Source: Sphingomonas sp. Leaf357
GTDB taxonomy: Bacteria; Pseudomonadota; Alphaproteobacteria; Sphingomonadales; Sphingomonadaceae
Reading direction: 5' to 3'
DNA length: 64,000 bases
NCBI RefSeq assembly: GCF_001423845.1
Contig: NZ_LMPM01000001.1
Location: 1,755,398-1,819,397, forward strand
The position numbers and the translations under genes were made by a program. Positions 42,099-53,174 of this stretch are shown here, piece after piece; position 1 is the stretch's first letter; every line of letters starts with the position of its first letter. The notes under the pieces are model-generated. The model did not search any database and was not told the DNA's origin. It was given only the letters and a program-made list of their open reading frames with translations.

Positions 42099-43631
42099 TC
42101 AGAGACAAGCCTCGAGAAACGCCTGATCGAAGCCGAATTGTCGCGCCTTCTCCAGCGTATACGGTCGCAGCCCCATCGAGCGATATTCGCCGATGATCTT
42201 CCCGTCGGCACTTTCGTCCAGATATTCGAACTTGAACAATTCCTGCGTGACGATCACCGGGCCCTCCATGCCGATCACCTCGGTGACGTTGGTCACGCGA
42301 CGTGAGCCGTCGCGCAGACGCTTCACCTGAATGATCAGTTCGACGGAGTCGGCGATCTGGCGCGAAATGGCTTCCTTCGGCACCTTGATGTCGGACATCA
42401 TCACCATGTTCTCCATACGCGCGAGTGCTTCGCGCGGGGAGTTGGCGTGGAGCGTGCACATCGAACCATCGTGACCGGTGTTCATCGCCGCAAGCATATC
42501 GAAACACTCGGACCCACGAATTTCGCCGAGGATGATGCGGTCCGGGCGCATACGCAGGGCGTTCTTCACGAGATCGCGAATGCTGATCTCGCCCTGGCCC
42601 TCGAGGTTGGCGGGGCGCGTCTCGAGCGGCAGCCAGTGCGGCTGTTGCAGTCGGAGTTCGGCCGCATCCTCGATCGTCAGCACGCGTTCGCCCGGGTCGA
42701 TCATCTTCGACAGCGCGTTGAGCATCGTGGTCTTGCCCGAACCCGTACCGCCCGAGATTACCACGTTGAAGCGGCTGGCGCCCGCGATCTTCAGGGCGGT
42801 GGCCATTTTCGGGCTCATCGATCCGAAGCCGGCCATCATGTCGAGCGTGATCGGCTTGTCGGAGAATTTACGTATCGAGATCGCGGTGCCGCGCAGCGAG
42901 AGCGGCGGCACGATCACGTTGACGCGGCTGCCGTCTTTCAAACGGGCATCGGCCAGCGGCGTGGTCTGGTCGACGCGGCGGCCGACCGAGTTGCAGATGC
43001 GCTGCGCGATCTGGAACAGATGTTCCTCGTCGCGGAACTGGATCGGCGCGAGAACCAGCTGGCCCTTGCGCTCGACATAGGTCTGATCCGGCCCGTTGAC
43101 CATGATGTCGGTGATCGTCGGATCGGCGAGCAGTTCTTCGAGCGGCCCGAGCCCGAGCAGTTCGTCGACCAGAACCTTCTCCAGCGCGAACTGTTCGCGC
43201 CGGTTGAGCGTCAGCTTCAGTTCGGCGAGCACCTCGCCGATGATCGGGCGGAATTCCTCGGCCAGTTCGTCCTTGTCGAGCGTGGCGGCGGCCTCGGGAT
43301 CGACGCGTTCGAGCAGGCGGGGAAGCACCTGTTCCTTGATCTTGTGGATCGAGCTTTCGAAGCCCTCGACCTTGGAATTGCCGGCATCGCCCGACGTCGC
43401 CTGGCGATCGGCGAGACGCTGCAGGGCTTCGTGATTCGCGCCGTTCTGGCTGGCGGGCGCGGGTGGGCTGTCCGCCGTCTCGCCGGGCATCGGCAGCGGC
43501 GGAAATTGTTCGCCGCCGGGTTCGCTCTCGGCGGGGCGGGCGAGGCCGCCTCCTTGCATCGGACGCGCTACGCCGAATGCGGGCCTGTTGCCCGATCCCG
43601 GTGTGCCGGGGCGACGCCCAAATGCGCTCAT
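42099..43631 (-). CDS. cpaF: CpaF family ATPase (type II/IV secretion)
   Basis: A 510-residue ATPase that powers assembly of Flp/Tad-type pili. An N-terminal Pro/Gly-rich region (about 1-70) is followed by the secretion ATPase core with Walker A GGTGSGKTTM, Walker B region LGEIRGSECFDML and the histidine box TGHDGSMCTLHANSP. VNGPDQTYVERKGQLVL and RKFSDKPITLDMMAGFGSMS are also typical CpaF segments. ATG 43631 is the start. No other Tad genes (cpaB, cpaC, cpaE, tadB) are in the window, so this copy stands alone here. Confidence 0.92.
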   Translation of the reverse strand: MSAFGRRPGTPGSGNRPAFGVARPMQGGGLARPAESEPGGEQFPPLPMPGETADSPPAPASQNGANHEALQRLADRQATSGDAGNSKVEGFESSIHKIKEQVLPRLLERVDPEAAATLDKDELAEEFRPIIGEVLAELKLTLNRREQFALEKVLVDELLGLGPLEELLADPTITDIMVNGPDQTYVERKGQLVLAPIQFRDEEHLFQIAQRICNSVGRRVDQTTPLADARLKDGSRVNVIVPPLSLRGTAISIRKFSDKPITLDMMAGFGSMSPKMATALKIAGASRFNVVISGGTGSGKTTMLNALSKMIDPGERVLTIEDAAELRLQQPHWLPLETRPANLEGQGEISIRDLVKNALRMRPDRIILGEIRGSECFDMLAAMNTGHDGSMCTLHANSPREALARMENMVMMSDIKVPKEAISRQIADSVELIIQVKRLRDGSRRVTNVTEVIGMEGPVIVTQELFKFEYLDESADGKIIGEYRSMGLRPYTLEKARQFGFDQAFLEACL

Positions 43632-43803
43632 TCCGTTCGATCCCTCATATTCGCCGTTCAGCGATAGGGACGAAGGTTTTACAATTGCCTAACCAGATTT
43701 GTTTGGTGTGGGCCCGGGTCCGGTTTGCTCCGGCGGCCAGCCATCTTGCCAACGGATGGGGGAGATTTCGGCCGATGCACTCAGCCAGGATAAACACTCT
43801 GAG

Positions 43804-43870
43804 CCGTTCGGGCGGAGCCTGTCGAAGCCCAAGCGCCGCGCGTGCCCTTCGACAGGCTCAGGGCGAACGG
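43804..43870. repeat. dispersed palindrome, GCCTGTCGAAG family
   Basis: Left arm CGTTCGGGCGGAGCCTGTCG pairs with right arm CGACAGGCTCAGGGCGAACG. It lies upstream of cpaF and 19 bases past the atpC stop. The gap 43632-43803 contains nothing else I recognise. Confidence 0.75.
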
Positions 43871-43888
43871 AGGTAGGCTAGAATTAGA

Positions 43889-44140
43889 TCAGCCGATGCT
43901 CTCGGCCAGAACGGTCAGGCCGTTCTCGCTCACTTCGGCGAAGCCGCCGACGATCGTGATCGTCTCAGGCTCGCCCTTTTCCTGGCGATAGATCGACAGC
44001 GCGCCGTCGCGGACGGTGGACATCAGGGGGGCATGACCCTCGAGCACGCCGAAGTCACCTTCGGTGCCGGGGACGACGACCATGTACACGTCCTCGCTGC
44101 GGACGAGCTTTTCAGGCGTGACGAGTTCGAAGTGCAGCAT
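43889..44140 (-). CDS. atpC: ATP synthase F1 epsilon subunit (short form)
   Basis: The 83-residue chain is only the N-terminal beta-sandwich of epsilon: [36 protein letters not shown] and the end [15 protein letters not shown]. The C-terminal helical hairpin that inhibits ATP hydrolysis in E. coli is missing; this short form is common in alphaproteobacteria, in which another protein often takes that role. It is the last gene of the atp operon, 122 bases behind atpD, with a repeat between. Confidence 0.92.
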   Translation of the reverse strand: MLHFELVTPEKLVRSEDVYMVVVPGTEGDFGVLEGHAPLMSTVRDGALSIYRQEKGEPETITIVGGFAEVSENGLTVLAESIG

Positions 44141-44151
44141 TTTTTATACCT

Positions 44152-44253
44152 TCTCCCTCTCCCCTTGGGGGAGAGGGTCGGGGAGGGGGGCAGTAAGGAG
44201 AGGTGCCGCTCGCGACTGCCCCTCTCCCAACCCTCTCCCCCGGGGGGAGAGGG
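44152..44253. repeat. dispersed repeat (CTCCCTCTCCCC family) in the atp operon
   Basis: Hairpin CCCTCTCCCC-TTGG-GGGAGAGGG and its partner CCCTCTCCC-ACCC-CTCTCCCCCG form an inverted repeat across 44152-44253. It separates atpD from atpC and could lower or stabilise expression of the last gene. Confidence 0.75.
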
Positions 44254-44262
44254 CTAAGAAAG

Positions 44263-45816
<1,554 letters not shown>

Positions 45817-46701
45817 TTAGAGCGCTTCGGCGCCGGAGATGATTTCCACCAGTTCGGTCGTGATCGCGGCCTGGCGGGCTCGGTTGTACTGAATGCTGAG
45901 GCGCTTGATCATGTCGCCGGCGTTGCGCGTGGCATTGTCCATCGCGGTCATGCGGCTGCCCTGTTCCGAGGCTGCGTTTTCGAGCAACGCCCGGAAGATC
46001 TGGATCGCGATGTTGCGCGGCAGCAGATCGGCGAGGATCGATTCCTCGTCCGGTTCGTACGTCACCGCGGCTTCCGCGCCGGTCTTCTGCGAGGTTTCCG
46101 CATGGGCCGAGATGGCGACCGGGATGATCTGGCGGCCGGTCGGCTCTTGCACCAGCGCCGACTGGAAGCGGGCGTAGAACAGGTGCGCGATGTCGAATTC
46201 ACCGGCGAAGAACCGGGCCGCCACGTCGTCGGCGATCTCGCGCGCGTCGCTGAAGGCGAGCTTCTTGATCTGGCTCATCTCATGGTCGTGCGCGATCTGC
46301 GTCGGGTAGAAGCGCTTGAGGACGCGGCCCTTCTTGCCGGCGATGTAGAACTTCACCGTCTTGCCGGCGGCTTCCAGCTCGACCGCCTTCTTGCGCGCGG
46401 CGCGGACGATGTTCGAGTTGAACGCGCCGGCCAGGCCGCGCTCGGACGTCGCGACGATGATCAGATGCGTCTGGTCCTTGCCGGTGCCGGCGAGCAGCTT
46501 GGGCGAGGATTCGGAAACGCTGACCTTCGACGCCAGCGACGCCATCACCGCTTCGAGACGCTCGGCATAGGGACGGCCGGCGACCGCCGCTTCCTGCGCC
46601 CGGCGCAGCTTCGCGGCGGCGACCATCTTCATCGCCTTGGTGATCTTCTGCGTCGACTTCACCGAGCCGATGCGGATCTTGAGGGCTTTAAGTGATGCCA
46701 T
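45817..46701 (-). CDS. atpG: ATP synthase F1 gamma subunit
   Basis: Central rotor shaft of F1, linking catalysis to the membrane ring. The 294 residues start with the conserved N-terminal helix MASLKALKIRIGSVKSTQKI and end in the C-terminal helix with NATRNAGDMIKRLSIQYNRARQAAITTEL. In between, SERGLAGAFNSNIVR is a family motif. It lies 120 bases behind atpA, with a dispersed palindrome in the gap, and 24 bases ahead of atpD. Confidence 0.96.
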   Translation of the reverse strand: MASLKALKIRIGSVKSTQKITKAMKMVAAAKLRRAQEAAVAGRPYAERLEAVMASLASKVSVSESSPKLLAGTGKDQTHLIIVATSERGLAGAFNSNIVRAARKKAVELEAAGKTVKFYIAGKKGRVLKRFYPTQIAHDHEMSQIKKLAFSDAREIADDVAARFFAGEFDIAHLFYARFQSALVQEPTGRQIIPVAISAHAETSQKTGAEAAVTYEPDEESILADLLPRNIAIQIFRALLENAASEQGSRMTAMDNATRNAGDMIKRLSIQYNRARQAAITTELVEIISGAEAL

Positions 46702-46716
46702 TTCTAATCCACTATT

Positions 46717-46799
46717 CCCGTTCGGGCTGAGCTTGTCGAAGCCCTGTCCTTCTTTCTTCCGAGGAAGTGCAGCCCTTCGACAAGCTCAGGGCGAACGGG
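46717..46799. repeat. dispersed palindrome, GCTTGTCGAAG family, inside the atp operon
   Basis: Left arm CGTTCGGGCTGAGCTTGTCG and right arm CGACAAGCTCAGGGCGAACG pair over about 40 bases. It interrupts the operon between atpA and atpG. Confidence 0.85.
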
Positions 46800-46821
46800 G
46801 TTAGGTCGGTCCTCTAATCGC

Positions 46822-48354
<1,533 letters not shown>

Positions 48355-48939
48355 TCAGCCTTTCCCTCCGACGGCAACGCCGTCGGCCGATTTCATTTTG
48401 TGCGCGAGAGTGTTGAGACGGGTTTTGATCGAGCTGTCGATCATCTGCGAACCGATCTTCACGACCAGTCCGCCGAGCAAGGAAGGATCGACCGAGAGAT
48501 CGACCGCGACGTCCCGCCCGACGCGCGTGCGAAGGCTCGCCTTCAGCGCATCGACCTGGGCGTCGGTAAGGGGATGGGCGGAGGCGACTTCGGCCGTCGT
48601 CTCGCCACGATAGTTCGCGGCCAATGCGCGGAATGCGCGGATGATCGCGGGCAATTGCGACAGGCGGCGGTTCTGCGCCAGCACGCCGAGGAACTTCGCG
48701 GTGGTATCGTCCACGTCGATCATGTCGGCGGCGGCCGCGACACCCTTGGCGGCATCGGTGCGCGACACGATCGGGCTCGCGATCAGGGCGGCGAAATCGG
48801 CCGACTGCTCGATCGCGGCGCGGACGCGCAACAGGCTCGCTTCGACCATGTCGATCGCCTTCGCGTCGGTCGCGAGTTTGAACAAAGCGGTGGCGTACCT
48901 GCCGCTTAAGCTCGCTTGAATGCCGCTGGATGTCTCCAC
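48355..48939 (-). CDS. atpH: ATP synthase F1 delta subunit
   Basis: Stator subunit joining F1 to the peripheral stalk. The 194-residue protein begins METSSGIQASLSGRYATALFK and ends GGLVVKIGSQMIDSSIKTRL, both typical. GTG 48939 has AGAGGA about 11 bases upstream. It is the first gene of the operon, which reads atpH-atpA-atpG-atpD-atpC; the Fo genes (atpB, E, F) are elsewhere, as in other alphaproteobacteria. Confidence 0.95.
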   Translation of the reverse strand: METSSGIQASLSGRYATALFKLATDAKAIDMVEASLLRVRAAIEQSADFAALIASPIVSRTDAAKGVAAAADMIDVDDTTAKFLGVLAQNRRLSQLPAIIRAFRALAANYRGETTAEVASAHPLTDAQVDALKASLRTRVGRDVAVDLSVDPSLLGGLVVKIGSQMIDSSIKTRLNTLAHKMKSADGVAVGGKG

Positions 48940-49239
48940 GCGCTTGGGATTCCTCTAAACATCGAACAGATGGCCCCATGAAGAAGGGGGCGCTGCTTCA
49001 GCGCCTCCGGATGGGTCGGCCGGGCGGTTAGCATCGGGTCGCCGGGGATGCAAGTGGGGATGGCGATATGGTTGACTAGGAAACTAGGTTGACGCAAGGT
49101 CTAGGACTTTTCCGTCATGCTGAACTTGTTTCAGCATCCAGGCGCGACCGCTCGCCCGACGACCGTGTCATGTTTGGCAGTTGACCGCGCCTGGATCCTG
49201 AAACGAGTTCAGGATGACGACGTGATTGAGGTAACGTCT
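48940..49239. other. region upstream of atpH and of the MarR gene
   Basis: A 300-base gap between divergent genes. It contains a GGCGCTG-CTT-CAGCGCC hairpin near 48989-49006, which would be in the atp leader, and the inverted repeat at 49113-49220. No tRNA, promoter consensus or extra gene is evident. Confidence 0.6.
49113..49220. repeat. inverted repeat (CATGCTGAACTTGTTTCAGC family)
   Basis: Arms 49113-49146 and 49187-49220 are 34 bases each and match in all but three positions. They contain TGAACTTGTTTCAGCATCC and its reverse. The copy separates atpH from the MarR gene. Confidence 0.85.
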
Positions 49240-49686
49240 TTGCCGATTGCAACCACCACCCCCGCCGACCCCAACCTCGCCACCCTGATCCGCACCGCCG
49301 CCGCCGCGATGCATCGGGCGCTGTCCCGTGCCCTGCTGCCATATGGCGTCACCGCCGCCGAATGGGCGCTCCTGCGCGATCTGCATGCTGCCGGGGCGGT
49401 GCCGCAGGGCCAGATCGCGGAGCGGCTCGGCATGACGGCGGGTGCCGTCTCGAAGCTGGTCGATCGTCTGGTCGCGAAGCGGCTGCTGGTGCGCGGGCGC
49501 GGTGGGGGCGGGGACCGGCGCGTGCAGATCATCGGCCTGACCGGGACGGGCGCGCTGCTCGTGCCCGACCTCGCACGTGCCGCCGAGGCCAGCGAGGCGG
49601 CGCTCTTCGCCGGTCTCTCCGCGCGCGAACGGGCCGGGCTCGGGGCGGCGCTGGCCAAGCTTGCCGCGCGTCCATCCGCCGGGTAG
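49240..49686 (+). CDS. MarR family transcriptional regulator
   Basis: A 148-residue winged-helix regulator: LPYGVTAAEWALLRDLHAAG, GQIAERLGMTAGAVSKLVDRLVAKRLLVRG (key residues spread over about 60-90) and GDRRVQIIGLTGTGALLV, the wing. The start TTG 49240 has GAGGT with good spacing; GTG 49222 is possible. The frame extends further upstream into the repeat, which is unlikely to be coding. It is followed by a dienelactone hydrolase gene on the same strand (32 bases), which it may regulate in response to an aromatic or phenolic ligand. Confidence 0.88.
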   Translation: MPIATTTPADPNLATLIRTAAAAMHRALSRALLPYGVTAAEWALLRDLHAAGAVPQGQIAERLGMTAGAVSKLVDRLVAKRLLVRGRGGGGDRRVQIIGLTGTGALLVPDLARAAEASEAALFAGLSARERAGLGAALAKLAARPSAG

Positions 49687-49718
49687 CGCGTCGGCGACTT
49701 CATTCTGGGAGACGAAAC

Positions 49719-50408
49719 ATGGCCGGCGCATTTGAAAAGATGACGATGTCGGACGGAGCGGCAATCTCCGTCTATCGTGCGCAGCCCGAGGGCGAGCGGC
49801 GCGGCGGGCTGGTGCTGGTGCAGGAGATCTTCGGCGTCACGGATCATATCCGCGACCTGTGCGAGGAATACGCCTCGGACGGTTACGAGGTACTCGCGCC
49901 GGCCCTGTTCGACCGCGAGCATCCCGGCTTCGAGGCGGAATATGGCGGCGAGGGCCTGGCGCGGGGCGTCGAACTGGCGCGGCAGCTGCATCCGTTCGAC
50001 CTGAGCCTTGCCGACGTGCAGACCTGTGTCGATGCGCTCAAGGGCGCCGACAAGAATGGCGGCCCGGTGTTCGTGGTCGGCTATTGCTATGGCGGATCGG
50101 TCGCGTGGTTCGCCGCGACCCGGTTGCACGATGTCGCCGCCGCTTCGTCTTATTACGGCAGCCTCGTCCCCGGCGCGGCCGACGAGGTGCCCAAGGTGCC
50201 GGTGATCCTGCATTTCGGCCGGCACGACCACGGCATCCCGATGGAGGGCGTCGAGAAGGTCATCGCCGCCGATCACCCCAACGCCACGGTCTATGTCTAC
50301 GAAGCGGGCCACGGCTTCAATTCCGACCGCCGCAAGGATTTTCACGAGCCGAGCTGCGATCTGGCGAAGGAGCGGACGTTGGAACTGTTCAGGGCGAATG
50401 GGGGATGA
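49719..50408 (+). CDS. dienelactone hydrolase family protein
   Basis: A 229-residue alpha/beta hydrolase with the full triad and acid of dienelactone hydrolases: Glu36 in LVQEIFGV, Cys123 in VGYCYGGS, Asp170 in FGRHDHG and His198 in AGHGFNSD. These sit at almost the same positions as in the Pseudomonas enzyme. It is likely to open cyclic lactones or esters, for example in chloroaromatic degradation, but many paralogues have other substrates. ATG 49719 has GGGAG. It follows the MarR gene. Confidence 0.88.
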   Translation: MAGAFEKMTMSDGAAISVYRAQPEGERRGGLVLVQEIFGVTDHIRDLCEEYASDGYEVLAPALFDREHPGFEAEYGGEGLARGVELARQLHPFDLSLADVQTCVDALKGADKNGGPVFVVGYCYGGSVAWFAATRLHDVAAASSYYGSLVPGAADEVPKVPVILHFGRHDHGIPMEGVEKVIAADHPNATVYVYEAGHGFNSDRRKDFHEPSCDLAKERTLELFRANGG

Positions 50409-50444
50409 TTGCGGCATCCAGGGCGTTTTGATCGCATTTTTCGT

Positions 50445-50468
50445 CGTTCCCGCCTGCGCGGGAATAAC
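50445..50468. repeat. CATTCCCGC-family hairpin
   Basis: CGTTCCCGCCTGCGCGGGAA is a compact palindrome, lying 36 bases past the hydrolase stop and before the converging RelE gene. It resembles one arm of 5019-5112 and may terminate both genes. Confidence 0.6.
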
Positions 50469-50507
50469 AATGTAGCGAGTCTCGACTCAAGCTGAACTCG
50501 TTCTGAC

Positions 50508-50795
50508 CTAGAGTCGCCCGGCTGCGATCTTGTACACCGCGTTGCGATCGCGCTTGCCGACCGCCACGACGACCACGATCAACACGTCATCCTCGACGCG
50601 GTAGACCAGTCGATATCCTGCCGCGCGCAACTTGATCTTGTAGCAATCGGGCATGCCGGACAGTCGAGCCGACTGCACATGCGGGTCATTGAGCCTCTCC
50701 TTCAATCGGGCGGCGAACTGGTCGCGGATGTTAGGGGCTAGTTTCTTCCATTCCTTCAGCGCGCTGGCCAGGAATTCCAGCTCATAATTCTTCAA
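50508..50795 (-). CDS. RelE/ParE-type toxin
   Basis: A 95-residue toxin of the RelE family. Landmarks are YELEFLASALKEWKKLAPN, DPHVQSARLSGMPDCYKIKL, AAGYRLVYRVEDDVLIVVVV and VAVGKRDRNAVYK, the last with the basic catalytic region of ribosome-dependent mRNA interferases. The start is TTG 50795, 14 bases inside the antitoxin frame, with AAGGTG in front. It overlaps the antitoxin and is cotranscribed behind it. RelE-type activity is inferred. Confidence 0.88.
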   Translation of the reverse strand: MKNYELEFLASALKEWKKLAPNIRDQFAARLKERLNDPHVQSARLSGMPDCYKIKLRAAGYRLVYRVEDDVLIVVVVAVGKRDRNAVYKIAAGRL

Positions 50796-51030
50796 GCCGC
50801 ACCTTGATACGCGGTTCGCCGGCACGGGCACGGACCAGTTCGGCGAGTTCCATGTCTTCCAGCCGGTCCATCAGTTCCTCCCAGGCCTTGGCGGGCACCA
50901 GATAGGCGGCAGGGGTGTTTCGGTTGAGCACCGCAACCGGAAATCCCCCCGCCGCCTCGATCACGGCCGAGGGGTTTTTCTTGAGGTCGGTGATACTGAC
51001 GCCGGAGCCGGCCAATAGCTGATCGATCAT
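50782..51030 (-). CDS. Phd/YefM-type antitoxin
   Basis: An 82-residue antitoxin of the prevent-host-death family: SITDLKKNPSAVIEAAGG is the N-terminal DNA-binding part, VAVLNRNTPAAYLVPAKAWEEL follows, and the C-terminal helix with DMELAELVRARAGEP is the toxin-binding region. ATG 51030 opens it. TTAA motifs at 51038 and 51050, 12 bases apart, lie just upstream and may be part of its own operator. The pair is a type II toxin-antitoxin module placed between the hydrolase and ada. Confidence 0.88.
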   Translation of the reverse strand: MIDQLLAGSGVSITDLKKNPSAVIEAAGGFPVAVLNRNTPAAYLVPAKAWEELMDRLEDMELAELVRARAGEPRIKVRLEEL

Positions 51031-51138
51031 GGCGCTTTTAATAGCACCTTTAACTGGTCTTTTCAATCGACCGTGTGGTTCGGATTTGAGCGCAAGCCAT
51101 GGGATGTGCGACCGCCGGACAGAGCTTATATCCGAGGC

Positions 51139-52176
51139 ATGACGCAGCACGCCGCAATCGATCCAGACACCGCATGGGCCGCGTTCGAGGCGCGGGACCG
51201 GGCCTATGACGGGCGGGTTTTCATCGCCGTTCGCACCACCGGCATCTATTGCAAGCCGAGCTGTCCGGCGCGGCATCCCCGGCGCGAGAATATCGAATTC
51301 CATGCCGATGCCGCTTCGGCGCGGGCGGCGGGCTTTCGCGCCTGTATGCGCTGCAAACCCGATGAAGTGGGGCGGGACCGGATCGCGGTGGCGCGGGCGG
51401 TGGCTCTGCTGGAAGCGGCCGAGGACATGATCGGGCTGGAGGAACTGGCCGAGCAGGTCGGTTACGCGCCGCACCATTTCCATCGCCTGTTCAAGCGCGC
51501 GACCGGAGTGACGCCCGCCGCTTATGCGCGCGGGCTGAAGGCGCAGCGCGCCGCGCGGGCGCTGAGCGAAGAGGCGAGCGTGACGGCGGCGATCTACGAG
51601 GCCGGCTATTCCGCGCCTAGCCGCTTTTACGAGGATGGCGCGAAGCGGCTGGGGATGAGCCCGAGCGCATGGAAGAACGGCGGCGCTGGGGTGACGATCC
51701 GCTGGACGATCGCCGATACCAGCCTGGGCAGGATGCTGATCGCCGCGACCGACAAGGGGCTGTGCCGGATCGCCTTCGACGAGGACGACACCGCCTTGCT
51801 ACTGCGCTTCCCCAAGGCGGAGATCGCGCCCGGTGGCGCGGCTTTGGCCGATCTGGCGGCCCGGGTGGTGGCGAGCGTGGAATCGCCCGAGCGCGATCAG
51901 GATCTGCCGCTCGACGTGCAGGGCACCGCGTTTCAGGAGGCGATCTGGCAGGCGTTGCGCCGCATTCCGATCGGCGAGACGCGATCCTACGGCGAACTCG
52001 CCGCCGCGATCGGCAAGCCCGGCGCGGTGCGCGCGGCGGGCACGGCCTGCGGGGCCAATCCGGTGGCGGTCGCCGTGCCCTGCCACCGGGTGCTGCGCGG
52101 GGACGGATCGCCGGGCGGCTATGCTTACGGCTCGGATCGCAAGGCCGCCTTGCTCCGGCGCGAGGGGGCCGACTGA
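51139..52176 (+). CDS. ada: bifunctional Ada protein (methyltransferase and activator)
   Basis: Repairs O6-methylguanine and methylphosphotriesters and activates the adaptive response. The 345-residue protein has Cys38, Cys42, Cys69 and Cys72 (IYCKPSCPAR and CMRCKP), the zinc site whose Cys38 takes the phosphotriester methyl. A two-helix AraC-type DNA-binding domain follows (about 85-185; HHFHRLFKRATGVTPAAYARG). The C-terminal domain has VPCHRVLRGDG with Cys315, the O6-alkyl acceptor. The ATG at 51139 fits the N-terminal zinc domain; the frame is open upstream. A CPBP gene follows. Confidence 0.95.
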   Translation: MTQHAAIDPDTAWAAFEARDRAYDGRVFIAVRTTGIYCKPSCPARHPRRENIEFHADAASARAAGFRACMRCKPDEVGRDRIAVARAVALLEAAEDMIGLEELAEQVGYAPHHFHRLFKRATGVTPAAYARGLKAQRAARALSEEASVTAAIYEAGYSAPSRFYEDGAKRLGMSPSAWKNGGAGVTIRWTIADTSLGRMLIAATDKGLCRIAFDEDDTALLLRFPKAEIAPGGAALADLAARVVASVESPERDQDLPLDVQGTAFQEAIWQALRRIPIGETRSYGELAAAIGKPGAVRAAGTACGANPVAVAVPCHRVLRGDGSPGGYAYGSDRKAALLRREGAD

Positions 52177-52246
52177 CGTCAAGGCGGCCGCTGCTTTTCA
52201 ATATCGTGTCCGCGCGCTACCTTTGCCGAGGGGAAGGGGGAAAGCG

Positions 52247-53164
52247 ATGAGGCCGACACGACCGAAAACGCCGCCGGGCAGCAGCCTGTGGCGTGTCATT
52301 CATTATCCGCTCACCCTGCTGGCGATCGGGCTAGCGATGATGGCGCTCGCCGGGCTGCTGGTCGGCGGGCTGCGCGAGGTGCTGCCGATCGGCCATGGGG
52401 GGCTGCGCGGTGTGCTGTTCTCGCTGATCGCGTCCGCCATTTTCGTCGGTGCCTATTGGCTGTTCGTGCATTTCGTCGAGCGGCGCCCGTTCGAGGAATT
52501 CGAGCGCGAGGATTGGTTCGGCGAGCTTGCCATCGCCGCGGCGGCCGGGTTCGTCTTGTTCTCGATCGTGATCGGGATCATCGCCACGCAGGACGGGTAC
52601 GGCATTGCCGGCATCAACCCGCTGCGCGCGGCGTTACCCGCGCTGGCCGTGGCGATCTTCTCCGGCGTGAGCGAGGAGATCGTGCTGCGCGGCGTGATCT
52701 TCCGCTTGGTCGAGCGCCTCACCGGCAGCTGGATCGCGCTGGCGCTGTCCGCGATCCTGTTCGGGGCGATGCATCTCGGCAATCCCAACGCCACCCTGTT
52801 CGCCGGCCTGGCGATCGCGCTCGAGGCGGGGGTGATGCTCGCCGCGCTGTATATGGTGACGCGGCGGTTATGGGCCGTGATTGGGCTGCACGCCGCGTGG
52901 AACTTCACGCAGGGCGGGATCTACGGCGTCCCGGTGTCGGGCTTCGATGCCGGGGGGCTGATCCGTCCGAGCATCACCGGATCGGACCTGCTGACCGGCG
53001 GGTCGTTCGGGGCGGAGGCATCGCTGACAGCGTTGCTGGTCAACCTCGCCGTCGGGATCGGCCTGATGTGGATCGCCTGGCAGCAGGATCTGGTCGTGCC
53101 CCCGCGCTGGGTGCGGCGCGGCGGCTTTCAGGGCGACGAGCGGCTGGCCCGGACGAGACGGTGA
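52247..53164 (+). CDS. CPBP family intramembrane glutamic endopeptidase
   Basis: A 305-residue membrane protein with about eight hydrophobic helices. FSGVSEEIVLRGVIFRL holds the E-E-x-x-x-R motif of the CPBP/ABI family, and AILFGAMHLGN and LHAAWNFTQGG supply the two conserved His positions. The family includes CaaX-type proteases and abortive-infection proteins. ATG 52247 has GGAAGGGGG at good spacing, 70 bases after ada, with little similarity of function between the two. The C terminus is basic and cytoplasmic. Confidence 0.88.
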   Translation: MRPTRPKTPPGSSLWRVIHYPLTLLAIGLAMMALAGLLVGGLREVLPIGHGGLRGVLFSLIASAIFVGAYWLFVHFVERRPFEEFEREDWFGELAIAAAAGFVLFSIVIGIIATQDGYGIAGINPLRAALPALAVAIFSGVSEEIVLRGVIFRLVERLTGSWIALALSAILFGAMHLGNPNATLFAGLAIALEAGVMLAALYMVTRRLWAVIGLHAAWNFTQGGIYGVPVSGFDAGGLIRPSITGSDLLTGGSFGAEASLTALLVNLAVGIGLMWIAWQQDLVVPPRWVRRGGFQGDERLARTRR

Positions 53165-53174
53165 ACGCGGCGCG

